Assembly: GCF_037943105.1 (NCBI RefSeq)
Contig: NZ_CP149803.1
Location: forward strand, 2,046,001 to 2,110,000
Length of the DNA stretch: 64,000 nucleotides
DNA from: Pseudomonas sp. TMP9
Lineage (GTDB): Bacteria; Pseudomonadota; Gammaproteobacteria; Pseudomonadales; Pseudomonadaceae
Direction: 5' to 3'
The translations under genes and the position numbers were made by a program. A model generated the notes under the pieces. It was given only the letters and a program-made list of their open reading frames with translations, made no database searches and was not told the DNA's origin. Of this stretch, positions 30,401-37,691 are shown in pieces (the stretch's first letter is position 1; each line of letters opens with the position of its first letter).

Positions 30401-33400
30401 GCGCCAAGAAACTTGGCTTCGTCTGGATCGCCAGTTGGGTGAACGATGGAGCGAATCTGATCGAGAGTAACAGTGCCTGCTGCATCGACGCTCAGGGTAA
30501 ATACCAATTGGTTTGTGCTAGAGGTGCGGCCTTCAATAACCCCCGCATTGAAGCTGAGGATCACCGCCTGGTTAGTTTCTGTATCCACCAAGCCTGAGTT
30601 GGCGTTTTGCACATTCAGGTCGTAGGTCACACCCTGCGTAACTGCCAGACCATCAGCACCTGGCTGCACATTGAACACACCGCTGAAGTTAGCCATGGCA
30701 TCAATATGGAAAGTCGATTCATCGACCTGCAGTGCTGAACCCCAGGTGATATTGGTGCTGACATCGTTGTAGTCGTAATCCGAGGTGGATGTTTTGTCTT
30801 CCCAGTTCTGATTACCCGCATTGCCGGTGTCCTGCAAATGCGAGCCACCAGGATTTAGGATGGAATTACTGAACAGCACATTGGCACCGTCAGCGCCCAC
30901 TAGCGGCACACCACCCAACTGCGCCTGCCACTGGCCGGCGACAAACTCAAAGGTCACAACCGAACCATTAGCCAGGCCTGCATTGGCTCCGCCATTAGGG
31001 ATGATAAAGAAGCCGGTATTGGCTGGGTCTAGGCCACTGAGATCAGCCACATCACCAACGGACTGGGCATGCACATCAGCCCAGATCACTTTACCGTCTA
31101 CTGGTGAACCATCTGGCGCCTTGTTGTAATAGCCATAAGCGTTGCTAAAACCGGCATCGGTTCCCTGGAAAGTCACGAAGGAAGTCACGCCAATATTTCC
31201 GACCTGGATGGTCGGAGTGTCATCATCAATCGTTACGACCAATGACCCCGTGGCCGAATCGCCATCACCGTCAGTCACCGTGTAGCCGATGTTCAGGGTG
31301 ATATCGTCTTCAGTACCACTTAGCGGGTGCATCAGTGGTTGCAGCAAATTGATGGTGTAGGCGCCGCTGGCAGGGTCAGTGAGTTGAACCGTGACCAACG
31401 CTCCTCGAACACTGCTGATAGTCAACGTATTGCTGGCCGAATCCCAACTGGAAGAAACATCCTCACTGCCCAATGCCGCAGGCCCACTAAGCGCAACAGA
31501 TTTGAGACCGTCTGCCCCGGCATCAAATGCCAAGTTACCACTGGTACTAGTAGCTGCACCGAGGACATCACCTATTCCACCATTGATACCGCCGGCAAGG
31601 CCTTCGTCGTCGAGAACAACTGCTGCGCTAACCTGACCTGCAATGGGACCATCATCCTCAAAACTAAATGCACCCGCCGCGCCCAAGTCAATCGAGACGC
31701 TGTCGCTGTCGCCATCACCGTCAGTCACAGTCTGAGTCAGCAGCAGCGCACCGTCGGCAAGCGTCAGCACTTCGCTGTCATCCGCATCGGACGGGTCGGC
31801 ATGCCAGAGGTTGTCCAGCAGGTCCAGCGTCACTGCACCGCTGACCGGGTCGATGGTCAGGGTGAAATACGCAACACCACCAGCGCTGCCGGTAACGATG
31901 TTATCCAGCTGATTGAGCACAATCTGCTCGCCTTTACCCAGTGGCGCATCAGGGTTTACCGCATACAAACCACTCGGTATATCAACTCCATTTAGGGCGA
32001 GACTAAACACAGTGCCGGCATCACCGGCCGCTGCACCGTCAGCACCAAATACGCTGCCGAACTGCGCTTGCACCACTGCCGCGCTCAGCACCGCAGAACC
32101 ATTCCCGTCGGTAGCTGCACCGCCCAAGCTCGGCAGGCTTTCATCCACAGTTGCGATACCCAGCCCTTCTGACTGTTCGCTGAGCTGTGCAATGGGACCA
32201 TCATCCTCAAAACTAAATGCACCCGCCGCGCCCAAGTCAATCGAGACGCTGTCGCTGTCGCCATCACCGTCAGTCACAGTCTGAGTCAGCAGCAGCGCAC
32301 CGTCGGCAAGCGTCAGCACTTCGCTGTCATCCGCATCGGACGGGTCGGCATGCCAGAGGTTGTCCAGCAGGTCCAGCGTCACTGCACCGCTGACCGGGTC
32401 GATGGTCAGGGTGAAATACGCAACACCACCAGCGCTGCCGGTAACGATGTTATCCAGCTGATTGAGCACAATCTGCTCGCCTTTACCCAGTGGCGCATCA
32501 GGGTTTACCGCATACAAACCACTCGGTATATCAACTCCATTTAGGGCGAGACTAAACACAGTGCCGGCATCACCGGCCGCTGCACCGTCAGCACCAAATA
32601 CGCTGCCGAACTGCGCTTGCACCACTGCCGCGCTCAGCACCGCAGAACCATTCCCGTCGGTAGCTGCACCGCCCAAGCTCGGCAGGCTTTCATCCACAGT
32701 TGCGATACCCAGCCCTTCTGACTGTTCGCTGAGCTGTGCCAGCGGGCCGTCATCGTTCACAAGAACATCAATAAAAACAGTAGGCGAGACGTCACCATCA
32801 AGATCGAACACCCGCACAGGGAACGTTTCACCGACCTGATCATCAGCCCCAGTCGCATTCAAGTCAGTGTGATTAAGCGTGTTACTGGTGAGGGTGTAGG
32901 TCCAGTTACCGGCGGCATCTACGCTGAGTGTTCCGTATTGCCCCTGCACGACTCCTCCACCGGTTACATCAATCCAGTTGCCGTTAACATCCTGAACTTC
33001 GAGCGCAGACACGCCGTCTGGCGAGTTAATGATGATGCTGCCACTGGCTTGCTCAGAATTACTGACAGAATTGGTTCCGTTGGCCAGCCCTTCCTCATCC
33101 ACTAGCGCAGGACCAGCAATCAGCTCAGCACTTTCGTCTTGATATTCAATGTCGATTTCTGGAGTGAAGTCCGGGGCGTCCGGCGCCTGATCAGCTTGCA
33201 CCGGCTCAGGATTAGGAAATTCCGGCCCAATGCTCAATCCTTTGGTAGGAAAGCCAATGACAGGATCGAGCGCACCCGCCGTTTCACCCAACAAGACAAA
33301 GGAGTGCCCGCCTCCTGCAGCACCTGGTGCTCCGCCAGCGCCAGGACCGGCTGCAGTTGCCTCACCAGCAAGAGTCGGGTCAACGCCTGCTTCAATCGCG

Positions 33401-33708
33401 GCTTGCAGCCGTTCAACATCAGTCAGTTCGCTGTCACTGGGCACGTCTGCTGGCACTTGTGCAGCAGATGCTGACGGGCTGGAAGTACCTGCGAGCATTT
33501 GCTCGTTGAGGCTCAGGGTACTTTCGCGCCCTAAGGTAAGTTGCTGGCCATTAATCATGGCAACTGAAAGGGCACCAGCAAGCCCGGTAATCATTTGCTC
33601 CCCTGCAAAAACCCGATCGCCTTCACTAAGCGGCCGACGCGTTCCGTCGCCAGCTACTGCATAGACTTCGCCGATAACTTGGCTGACGACACCAATCAAA
33701 GTAGCCAT
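24442..33708 (-). CDS. Giant LapA-like RTX adhesin with retention module and two vWFA domains
   Basis: 3088 residues from the ATG at 33708 (MATLIGVVSQVIGEVYAVAG); the frame runs 29 codons further upstream without support. Order: retention module (about 1-115) and a TAAG site at 118-121 that fits LapG di-alanine cleavage; VCBS-like domain (about 240-320); two identical 183-residue repeats (about 324-689); DUF4114 (about 842-990, SDYDYNDVSTNI); T1SS-143-type repeats with DGDGD and DDGP ends; vWFA 1 with DFSGSID near 1300; four ~158-residue repeats; vWFA 2 with DVSGSM near 2405; RTX nonapeptides (GGxGNDxL) from about 2840; a VCA0849-type secretion C-terminus. It is exported C-terminus first by the divergent type I system and should be anchored in the outer-membrane pore to promote surface attachment and biofilm. 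LapG and LapD genes are not in the window. Confidence 0.93.
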   Translation of the reverse strand: MATLIGVVSQVIGEVYAVAGDGTRRPLSEGDRVFAGEQMITGLAGALSVAMINGQQLTLGRESTLSLNEQMLAGTSSPSASAAQVPADVPSDSELTDVERLQAAIEAGVDPTLAGEATAAGPGAGGAPGAAGGGHSFVLLGETAGALDPVIGFPTKGLSIGPEFPNPEPVQADQAPDAPDFTPEIDIEYQDESAELIAGPALVDEEGLANGTNSVSNSEQASGSIIINSPDGVSALEVQDVNGNWIDVTGGGVVQGQYGTLSVDAAGNWTYTLTSNTLNHTDLNATGADDQVGETFPVRVFDLDGDVSPTVFIDVLVNDDGPLAQLSEQSEGLGIATVDESLPSLGGAATDGNGSAVLSAAVVQAQFGSVFGADGAAAGDAGTVFSLALNGVDIPSGLYAVNPDAPLGKGEQIVLNQLDNIVTGSAGGVAYFTLTIDPVSGAVTLDLLDNLWHADPSDADDSEVLTLADGALLLTQTVTDGDGDSDSVSIDLGAAGAFSFEDDGPIAQLSEQSEGLGIATVDESLPSLGGAATDGNGSAVLSAAVVQAQFGSVFGADGAAAGDAGTVFSLALNGVDIPSGLYAVNPDAPLGKGEQIVLNQLDNIVTGSAGGVAYFTLTIDPVSGAVTLDLLDNLWHADPSDADDSEVLTLADGALLLTQTVTDGDGDSDSVSIDLGAAGAFSFEDDGPIAGQVSAAVVLDDEGLAGGINGGIGDVLGAATSTSGNLAFDAGADGLKSVALSGPAALGSEDVSSSWDSASNTLTISSVRGALVTVQLTDPASGAYTINLLQPLMHPLSGTEDDITLNIGYTVTDGDGDSATGSLVVTIDDDTPTIQVGNIGVTSFVTFQGTDAGFSNAYGYYNKAPDGSPVDGKVIWADVHAQSVGDVADLSGLDPANTGFFIIPNGGANAGLANGSVVTFEFVAGQWQAQLGGVPLVGADGANVLFSNSILNPGGSHLQDTGNAGNQNWEDKTSTSDYDYNDVSTNITWGSALQVDESTFHIDAMANFSGVFNVQPGADGLAVTQGVTYDLNVQNANSGLVDTETNQAVILSFNAGVIEGRTSSTNQLVFTLSVDAAGTVTLDQIRSIVHPTGDPDEAKFLGAGHISLNALVTDGDGDQASASLDIGTVISFKDDGPSVLPNALVQLDDDALAGGIAGGPGGTDDVDSANASGTLGYNFGADGAGSLQWLNTGAPAGFSYQTSGSSLLVKQGATTVLTVTLNQSSGAYTVAQNAPIQHATADQENNQAFTLSYQVIDKDGDSATGTLSINVDDDTPQAQDDVATVQASQGNDFNVAFVLDFSGSIDNTELNTMLQAVRAAGQALFNGTTGDVSIKLVAFSGTATSYVAVSDYAAFSTLIGSLNPTEGGSRPFNGQTDFTAAIQETMGVYTPVVGASNQVFFISDGNPNEQTSSGGNSLNNATATAWNAFVNGSVGVSVTAIGVGNGINTARLQDVDLDGVGAPILVSTFNGLIDTLLGQIGALVSGNVLLGSDGAAGSADDDGFGADGPGYIQSIAINGITYVWDGAGTIDPSSGPNINGSQLSNITTTEGGKLSFNFSTGAWTYQAPSNVVGDKTETFTYTIVDKDGDPSSANLTVYVEDTSPVIAMVDEDELPGGITDNDGITTVATGNVGELVVGSSAGVQFSLTNITAGLPTASSAGVGLVYSVVGNTLIAKAGASGPTIFTLQVQTDGDYTFTLSGPLDHPATGSDDNELLVMNFASILLASNGVDPVALLGDFLVYIENDVPTITAGSPVADSLQVDETNLSINTSVSFAASFSGHYGADGPGTTTYSLQVSANGVDSGLDDVATGSNIVLYLESGNVVGRVGSTGGAVSFTVSVNASGVVTLDQQRAIAHTPNTTADQESSLASANLVQLSATIVDNDGDSSSTTLNLGDVISFRDDGPSISAGVVVADSLQVDETNLATNASVSFAAAFTSSYGADGAGTTTYGLNVSAAGVDSGLDDSATGSNILLFLEGSNVVGRVGSAAGAVSFTVSVNASGVVTLDQQRAIMHTPNSGPNQETSLASANVVQLTATITDRDGDSNSATINLGDAISFRDDAPSISATAAAGNDSLQVDETVLITNATTSFASLFSGNYGTDGAGATTYSLNVSAVGVDSGLDDSATGSNILLFNEAGVVVGRLGNAAGAVSFTVSVNTSGQVTLDQQRAIIHAPNSGADQESSLAAANLVQLSATITDKDGDTATASVNLGSAISFRDDGPSISSNAVAADSLQVDESNLSGNASINFAGAFTSSFGADDAGNIVYSLNVSAAGADSGLDDSLTGSNILLFIEAGNVVGRVGSAAGDIAFTVGVNAGNGTVTLDQQRSIIHAPNSGPNQEASLAAGNLIKLNTTITDKDGDQATSSIDLGHAISFLDDAPSAVSQVQNGQAETNLNTNLIIVLDVSGSMGSSSGVGGMDRMQVAKNALLELLEQYDALGDVKVSFTTFSSGASSASSWLTLSAAKTAILAASASGTTNYDAALIDTINSFAESGKITTGNVQNVAYFLSDGYPNAPSGDGGISSAAGSAAGWPAPYSNGGVSEEQAWINFLTANNIRAYALGMGSGVDASALNPIAYNGTNGGSNTNAIVVNDFNDLTATLVATAQASPINGNLTTGGDFGSDGGFVHTLLVNGTTYTYSKSSNTFVASGGANNGSLTATSLKVLMGSGSDITVNMLTGGYTYTPPSTITTAIALSIGFTLIDNDADATALASLNININPGSAPMVIRDDLVLTNVIAQDGINDVINIPTWALLANDSGSSSGLLLVLSVTGAVDGGAALSGTTVTFTEESGGAADGGSFTYGASINGSTVSDTGVVDVVRSANSSTLTGTFRNEILLGRDGSNDTLNGGDGDDILIGLGGADTLSGGNGNDILVGGAGNDTLSGGAGIDTASYIDATSAVTVNLGLTTGQNTGGAGTDTLSSIENLIGSGFNDTLIGNNSANLLFGGAGGDTLIGNGGDDFLIGGLGDDTLTGGAGNDTYIWRSGDTGHDQVIGFGQTSGNVDVLDLSELLDFSGTANSTNLLGAYIEMSFAGGDTLIEVSSTGDLVSSGADQSITLQGVDLSGGGMLSTADIIDNMLGNGALAA
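26560..28460 (-). repeat. Four imperfect ~158-residue repeats between the vWFA domains
   Basis: Four successive units start at about 28437, 27964, 27487 and 27012 (reading leftward) with SLQVDET or SLQVDES, spaced 157-159 codons apart. Each carries GLDD...TGSNI, VVGRVG or VVGRLG, VTLDQQR and a DGD plus SF(R/L)DD(G/A)P end. They are diverged at the DNA level, unlike the 549-bp copies further right. They match the T1SS-143 type of extracellular repeat. Outer bounds are approximate. Confidence 0.85.
31641..32738 (-). repeat. Perfect 549-bp tandem duplication inside the adhesin
   Basis: Copy 1 is 31641-32189 and copy 2 is 32190-32738, each 183 codons and in frame. Comparing them by eye I find no base difference. 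Sequence diverges just outside (after CAATGGGACC versus CCAGCGGGCC). Each unit starts near GPIAQLSEQSEGLG or GPLAQLSEQSEGLG and ends at AGAFSFEDDG. Identity over this length indicates recent unequal recombination or gene conversion. Confidence 0.88.
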
Positions 33709-34143
33709 GACTCCATCCTCACTACATCTGCCGGCCACTGCCGACACGTATGCCTGAAAAGGTCTAAACACCCCTTGAGGAGAGAACAAAAGCACTGACT
33801 GGATACAGCGACATCATCTTAAAAAATAAAACGACAATAAAATGTCATCCTAAAAGCGTCGCTTATCGAACCAGAATAAATCTCTGCCCAAAATTGCGCT
33901 TGATCCTTTGTTTAAGCCATCTACGCCCCTAAAAGGCAGTAAAAACATGATTTCTGCTCCTAGACAATGGTCCGACCTACTCAGACTGCATAATATTTTT
34001 TCCTTATAAACCATGTAGCGCTTTCGTCTTAGCCAGGCCGAAAAGTGTTCTTAACTCTTAACTTGCATGAGGAGAGCGGCACCATAAAAATAAAAGCCAT
34101 TTTTTTGGCGATATAATCTTGAAGCTTAAAGGAGATGCATCAG
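33709..34143. promoter_or_regulatory. Divergent control region between adhesin and its secretion operon
   Basis: A 435-nt AT-rich gap with no supportable gene. It must hold the promoters of both the leftward adhesin gene and the rightward secretion operon. A perfect TATAAT lies at 34112-34117, about 14 nt before the ribosome site of the tolC-like gene, but no good -35 stands 16-18 nt upstream of it. AT-rich runs (33815-33850, 33985-34010) could bind nucleoid or activator proteins. I cannot assign a specific operator. Confidence 0.5.
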
Positions 34144-35499
34144 ATGCGCGCAATCAACCCGCTATGGAGCAGTATCGTGCTGGCGGCGGTATGTACCCAG
34201 GCACAAGCGATCACCTTATCGGAGGCAATCCAGAGCACATTGGATAGCCACCCAGAAGTGCATGCAGGGGCCAACAGCCGTCTTTCATCGGATGAAGAAG
34301 TGAAAATTGCCAAAGGCGGCTACTTGCCAACCGTCGACTTACTGATGGGTTACGGCCGCGAAAATACCGACAGCCCTAGCACCCGAGTGCTGGGTAACCA
34401 CAACACTGAAACGCTGAACTACGGCACCTCCGAGCTGCGTTTACGGCAGATGCTCTTTGATGGTTTCAACACGCCCAATGAAGTTGCACGCACACAAGCA
34501 GTGGTCAATTCTAGGGCCTATCGCCTGCTGGGCACCTCTGAAAGCCTGGCCCTGCGTACCACTGAGATATACCTCGACTTGTTGCTACGCCGTGAAATGG
34601 TCGAGCTGGCGCGCAACAACCTGCAGGCTCACCAAAGGATTAATGATCAGATTGGCATGCGTAATCAGCAGGGAGTCGGTAGTACCGCTGACCTTGACCA
34701 ATCTGAGGCGCGCTTAGCGCTAGCAGAGAACAACCTGTACACCGAGCAGGTCAACCTCGCCGATGCCGAAGCGAATTTTTTCAGTGCCGTTGGCCGCATA
34801 CCCGACCAGCTGGTGTCACCTGCCTCACTGAAAGGCACATTACCGGCCAACCTCATCGAGGCACGGCAAGCGGTGATGGACAACAACCCCTTCCTCAAAT
34901 CCGCACAGTCGGATGTGCACGCGGCCGAAAAACAATACGAGGTGGCTAAATCGACGTTTTATCCGCGCGTGGACTTTGAACTGGCGACCAATGCCGACAA
35001 CAACACCCAAGGCGATCAGGGCCACAACAATGGCTGGCGGGCCGCGGTTGTGATGAATTACAACCTGTTCAACGGCATGCGCGATAAGGCGCGTCTGCAA
35101 TCGAGTGCCCATCAAATTAATGAATCGATGGACATCCGCAACAACGCCCTGCGCGTACTTAACGAAAACCTTTCGCTGGCTTGGAACGCCATGGAGAACG
35201 CTCGACTGCAAACGCCCAAAGCACGTGATTATGCGGATTACACCATGCGAGTTCGCGAAGCGTACCAACAACAATTCGGCTTAGGCCAGCGCACATTGCT
35301 CGACCTGCTGGACAGTGAAAATGAATTATTCACCGCTAACCGGCGCTACAGCGAAGTGCGCTTTAGTGAAGAGTTCTCCATGTACCGAGTGACCGCTGCA
35401 ATGGGCGATTTATTACGCCAGCAGCAGGTGGTGGTGCCTGCAGAAGCAGTGGCTCTTAGCGATGTAAAGAGCGAGGCGCGCTTGCCCGAAATGAAGTAG
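34144..35499 (+). CDS. TolC-family outer membrane protein of the adhesin secretion system (LapE-like)
   Basis: 451 residues from ATG 34144. Signal peptide MRAINPLWSSIVLAAVCTQA ends near AQA. Two outer-membrane-efflux repeats follow, each with long helices (ITLSEAIQSTLDSHPEVHAG; later ARQAVMDNNPFLKSAQSDVH and ENLSLAWNAMENARLQ), ending with FGLGQRTLLDLLDSENELF, typical of the agglutination-protein branch of TolC. GGAG at 34131-34134 touches the ATG at 34135 but is nine nt from 34144, which decides the start. It forms the channel for the adhesin and probably holds its retention module. The ABC gene follows after 24 nt. Confidence 0.93.
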   Translation: MRAINPLWSSIVLAAVCTQAQAITLSEAIQSTLDSHPEVHAGANSRLSSDEEVKIAKGGYLPTVDLLMGYGRENTDSPSTRVLGNHNTETLNYGTSELRLRQMLFDGFNTPNEVARTQAVVNSRAYRLLGTSESLALRTTEIYLDLLLRREMVELARNNLQAHQRINDQIGMRNQQGVGSTADLDQSEARLALAENNLYTEQVNLADAEANFFSAVGRIPDQLVSPASLKGTLPANLIEARQAVMDNNPFLKSAQSDVHAAEKQYEVAKSTFYPRVDFELATNADNNTQGDQGHNNGWRAAVVMNYNLFNGMRDKARLQSSAHQINESMDIRNNALRVLNENLSLAWNAMENARLQTPKARDYADYTMRVREAYQQQFGLGQRTLLDLLDSENELFTANRRYSEVRFSEEFSMYRVTAAMGDLLRQQQVVVPAEAVALSDVKSEARLPEMK

Positions 35500-35523
35500 A
35501 ACCGGCATAAGGAGTAGTCCATC

Positions 35524-37683
35524 TTGACCAGCATGGAGCGGCCGGGACCATCCAGCGATCCGCGTCTTAATCACGATGATCCGCTGCTAGATGGCTTGTT
35601 GATACTGTGCAAACTCCACGACTGTTCAGCCAGCCGTGGCAGCTTAAGCGCTGGCCTGCCGCTACCCGAGCAGCGCCTGACCGCCGAGTTGCTGCCCCGC
35701 GCCGCAGCGCGGGCAGGGTTGCAGGGGCGTTTGCTTGAACGTGATTTGGCCAGTATTTCAACCCTTAACTTGCCTGTGCTGCTGCTGTTGAAAAACGGTC
35801 GCAGCGCTGTTTTGCGCCAATGGGGGCCAGACAACCAGGCGCAAATACTGCCTTGCGAAGCCAACGGCGGTGAACAATGGGTGAGTCGTGAACAATTGGC
35901 CGACGAGTACAGCGGCCAAGCCTTTTTTGCCCGCCCACGGCACGAGTTAGAAGAAGCCCGCTCGCCACTGGTGCCGCGCATAGAGGCCTGGTTTCGCGAT
36001 ACCTTGAAGCTGTCGCGCTGGCTGTACACGGACGCCATCCTGGCCAGCCTGCTGATCAACCTACTCGGTTTGATGGTGCCGCTGTTTGTGATGCAAACCT
36101 ATGACCGCGTAGTCCCCAACCAAGCTACTTCGACACTCTGGGTACTGGCCATTGGTTTATTTATCGGCATGGGCTTTGAGTTGCTGTTGAAGATCTTGCG
36201 TGCGCACCTGCTCGACACTGCGGGCAAGAAAACCGACGTCGTTCTTTCAGCCACGCTGTTTGAGCGCATCACTGGCATGTCGATGAAAGCCCGCCCGGCC
36301 ACTATCGGTGGCTTCGCCCAGAGCATTCATGATTTTCAGGGGCTGCGTGAATTCCTCACAGCCGTCACCCTTACTAGCTTGATTGACCTACCCTTCTCAT
36401 TTTTGATGATCACGGTTATCTGGTTGATCGGCGGTTGGCTGGTTGTCATCCCTTTGCTCGCGTTCCCGATCACCGCACTCTTTGCTTTTATTATTCAGGC
36501 TCGGCTTCGCGATACCGTTGAAAAGAGCCTGCAACTGGCTTCACAACGCCAAGCGCTGTTAATTGAAACCCTCGGCGGGCTAGAAACTTTAAAGGCCTGT
36601 GGCGCGGAGAGCGAGCGCCAGCATCAGTGGGAAAAAACCCATGGCGCCCTCACCCGCTTGGATATCCATGCTCGCTCATTGGCGGCAATCGCCACCAATG
36701 GCACGTTGTTTTTGCAGCAGTTTGCTGGCATGGCCACCATCATCGCGGGCGTCTACATCATCATCGCCGGTCAACTCAGCGTTGGCGCCTTGGTGGCGTG
36801 CTACATGTTGGGCAGCCGCATACTTGCGCCACTTGGCCAGATTGCGGCGTTGATCACTCGCTATCAACAAGCACGCTTGACCATGACCAGTACCGACGCA
36901 TTGATGGCGCTGCCGCAGGAACGTCAGGCCAAGCAACGTCCACTTGACCGCACGCAACTGCATGGCGCGCTGGATGTACGCGACGTGACCTTCAGTTATC
37001 CGGGGCAAAGTAACCCAGCATTAGCTGGAGTAAACCTGCGCCTATCAGCAGGTGAGCGCGTCGGTATCATCGGCCGCAGTGGCTCAGGTAAAAGCACCTT
37101 GGCGCGCTTGGTCATGGCGTTTTACAGCCCTGACAAGGGGCAGATCCTGCTCGACAATCTCGACCTGCGTCAGCTTGATGTAGCGGATTTGCGCCATCAA
37201 ATCGGCTATGTCGCCCATGACCTGCCATTGCTCGCCGGCAGCCTGCGCGACAACCTGACCCTGGGCGCACGCTATGTCAGCGATGCTCGCATGCTTGAGG
37301 TGGCTGAACTGACCGGAGTGGTCGATTTGGCGCGGCAACATCCGCAAGGTTTCGACCGTCCCGTAGGTGAGCGCGGCCAACTACTTTCCGGCGGCCAACG
37401 CCAAGCAGTGTTGATGGCGCGCGCACTGTTGCTTGATCCTCCGATTCTACTGCTGGATGAGCCCACTAGCGCAATGGATAACACCAGCGAGGAAATCCTG
37501 CGCAACCGTCTGCAAACTTGGACGCAAAACAAAACCCTGCTTCTCATCACGCACCGCGCCTCCATGCTCAGCCTGGTTGATCGCCTGGTGGTATTGGACA
37601 ACGGCCACATTGTTGCTGACGGCCCTAAAGATGCGGTGATTGAAGCGCTGCGCAAAGGTCGAGTTGGCCCCGCAGCGGTATAG
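35524..37683 (+). CDS. Type I secretion ABC transporter with C39-like domain (LapB-like)
   Basis: 719 residues. The N-terminal ~130 residues form a peptidase C39-like domain (DPLLDGLLILCKLHD, LPLPEQRLTAELLPRAAARA) without a recognisable catalytic Cys/His set, as in LapB, so it probably binds substrate rather than cleaving it. A six-helix membrane domain follows (about 165-430), then an ATPase with Walker A GRSGSGKST, signature LLSGGQRQ and Walker B PILLLDEPTSAMD. The start is a TTG at 35524, supported by AAGGAG at 35509-35514 with nine nt spacing; an ATG at 35533 would be 18 nt away. It energises export of the neighbouring adhesin. Confidence 0.93.
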   Translation: MTSMERPGPSSDPRLNHDDPLLDGLLILCKLHDCSASRGSLSAGLPLPEQRLTAELLPRAAARAGLQGRLLERDLASISTLNLPVLLLLKNGRSAVLRQWGPDNQAQILPCEANGGEQWVSREQLADEYSGQAFFARPRHELEEARSPLVPRIEAWFRDTLKLSRWLYTDAILASLLINLLGLMVPLFVMQTYDRVVPNQATSTLWVLAIGLFIGMGFELLLKILRAHLLDTAGKKTDVVLSATLFERITGMSMKARPATIGGFAQSIHDFQGLREFLTAVTLTSLIDLPFSFLMITVIWLIGGWLVVIPLLAFPITALFAFIIQARLRDTVEKSLQLASQRQALLIETLGGLETLKACGAESERQHQWEKTHGALTRLDIHARSLAAIATNGTLFLQQFAGMATIIAGVYIIIAGQLSVGALVACYMLGSRILAPLGQIAALITRYQQARLTMTSTDALMALPQERQAKQRPLDRTQLHGALDVRDVTFSYPGQSNPALAGVNLRLSAGERVGIIGRSGSGKSTLARLVMAFYSPDKGQILLDNLDLRQLDVADLRHQIGYVAHDLPLLAGSLRDNLTLGARYVSDARMLEVAELTGVVDLARQHPQGFDRPVGERGQLLSGGQRQAVLMARALLLDPPILLLDEPTSAMDNTSEEILRNRLQTWTQNKTLLLITHRASMLSLVDRLVVLDNGHIVADGPKDAVIEALRKGRVGPAAV

Positions 37684-37691
37684 GAATGCTC

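Noticed and set aside
31327-32839. Two plus-strand frames with identical stretches, resembling duplicated genes
   Set aside because: The identity is explained by the 549-bp duplication of the adhesin on the minus strand.
24442-33708. Regular repeats that might suggest a CRISPR or satellite array
   Set aside because: They are long coding repeats (158 and 183 codons) within one open frame, not short direct repeats with unique spacers.
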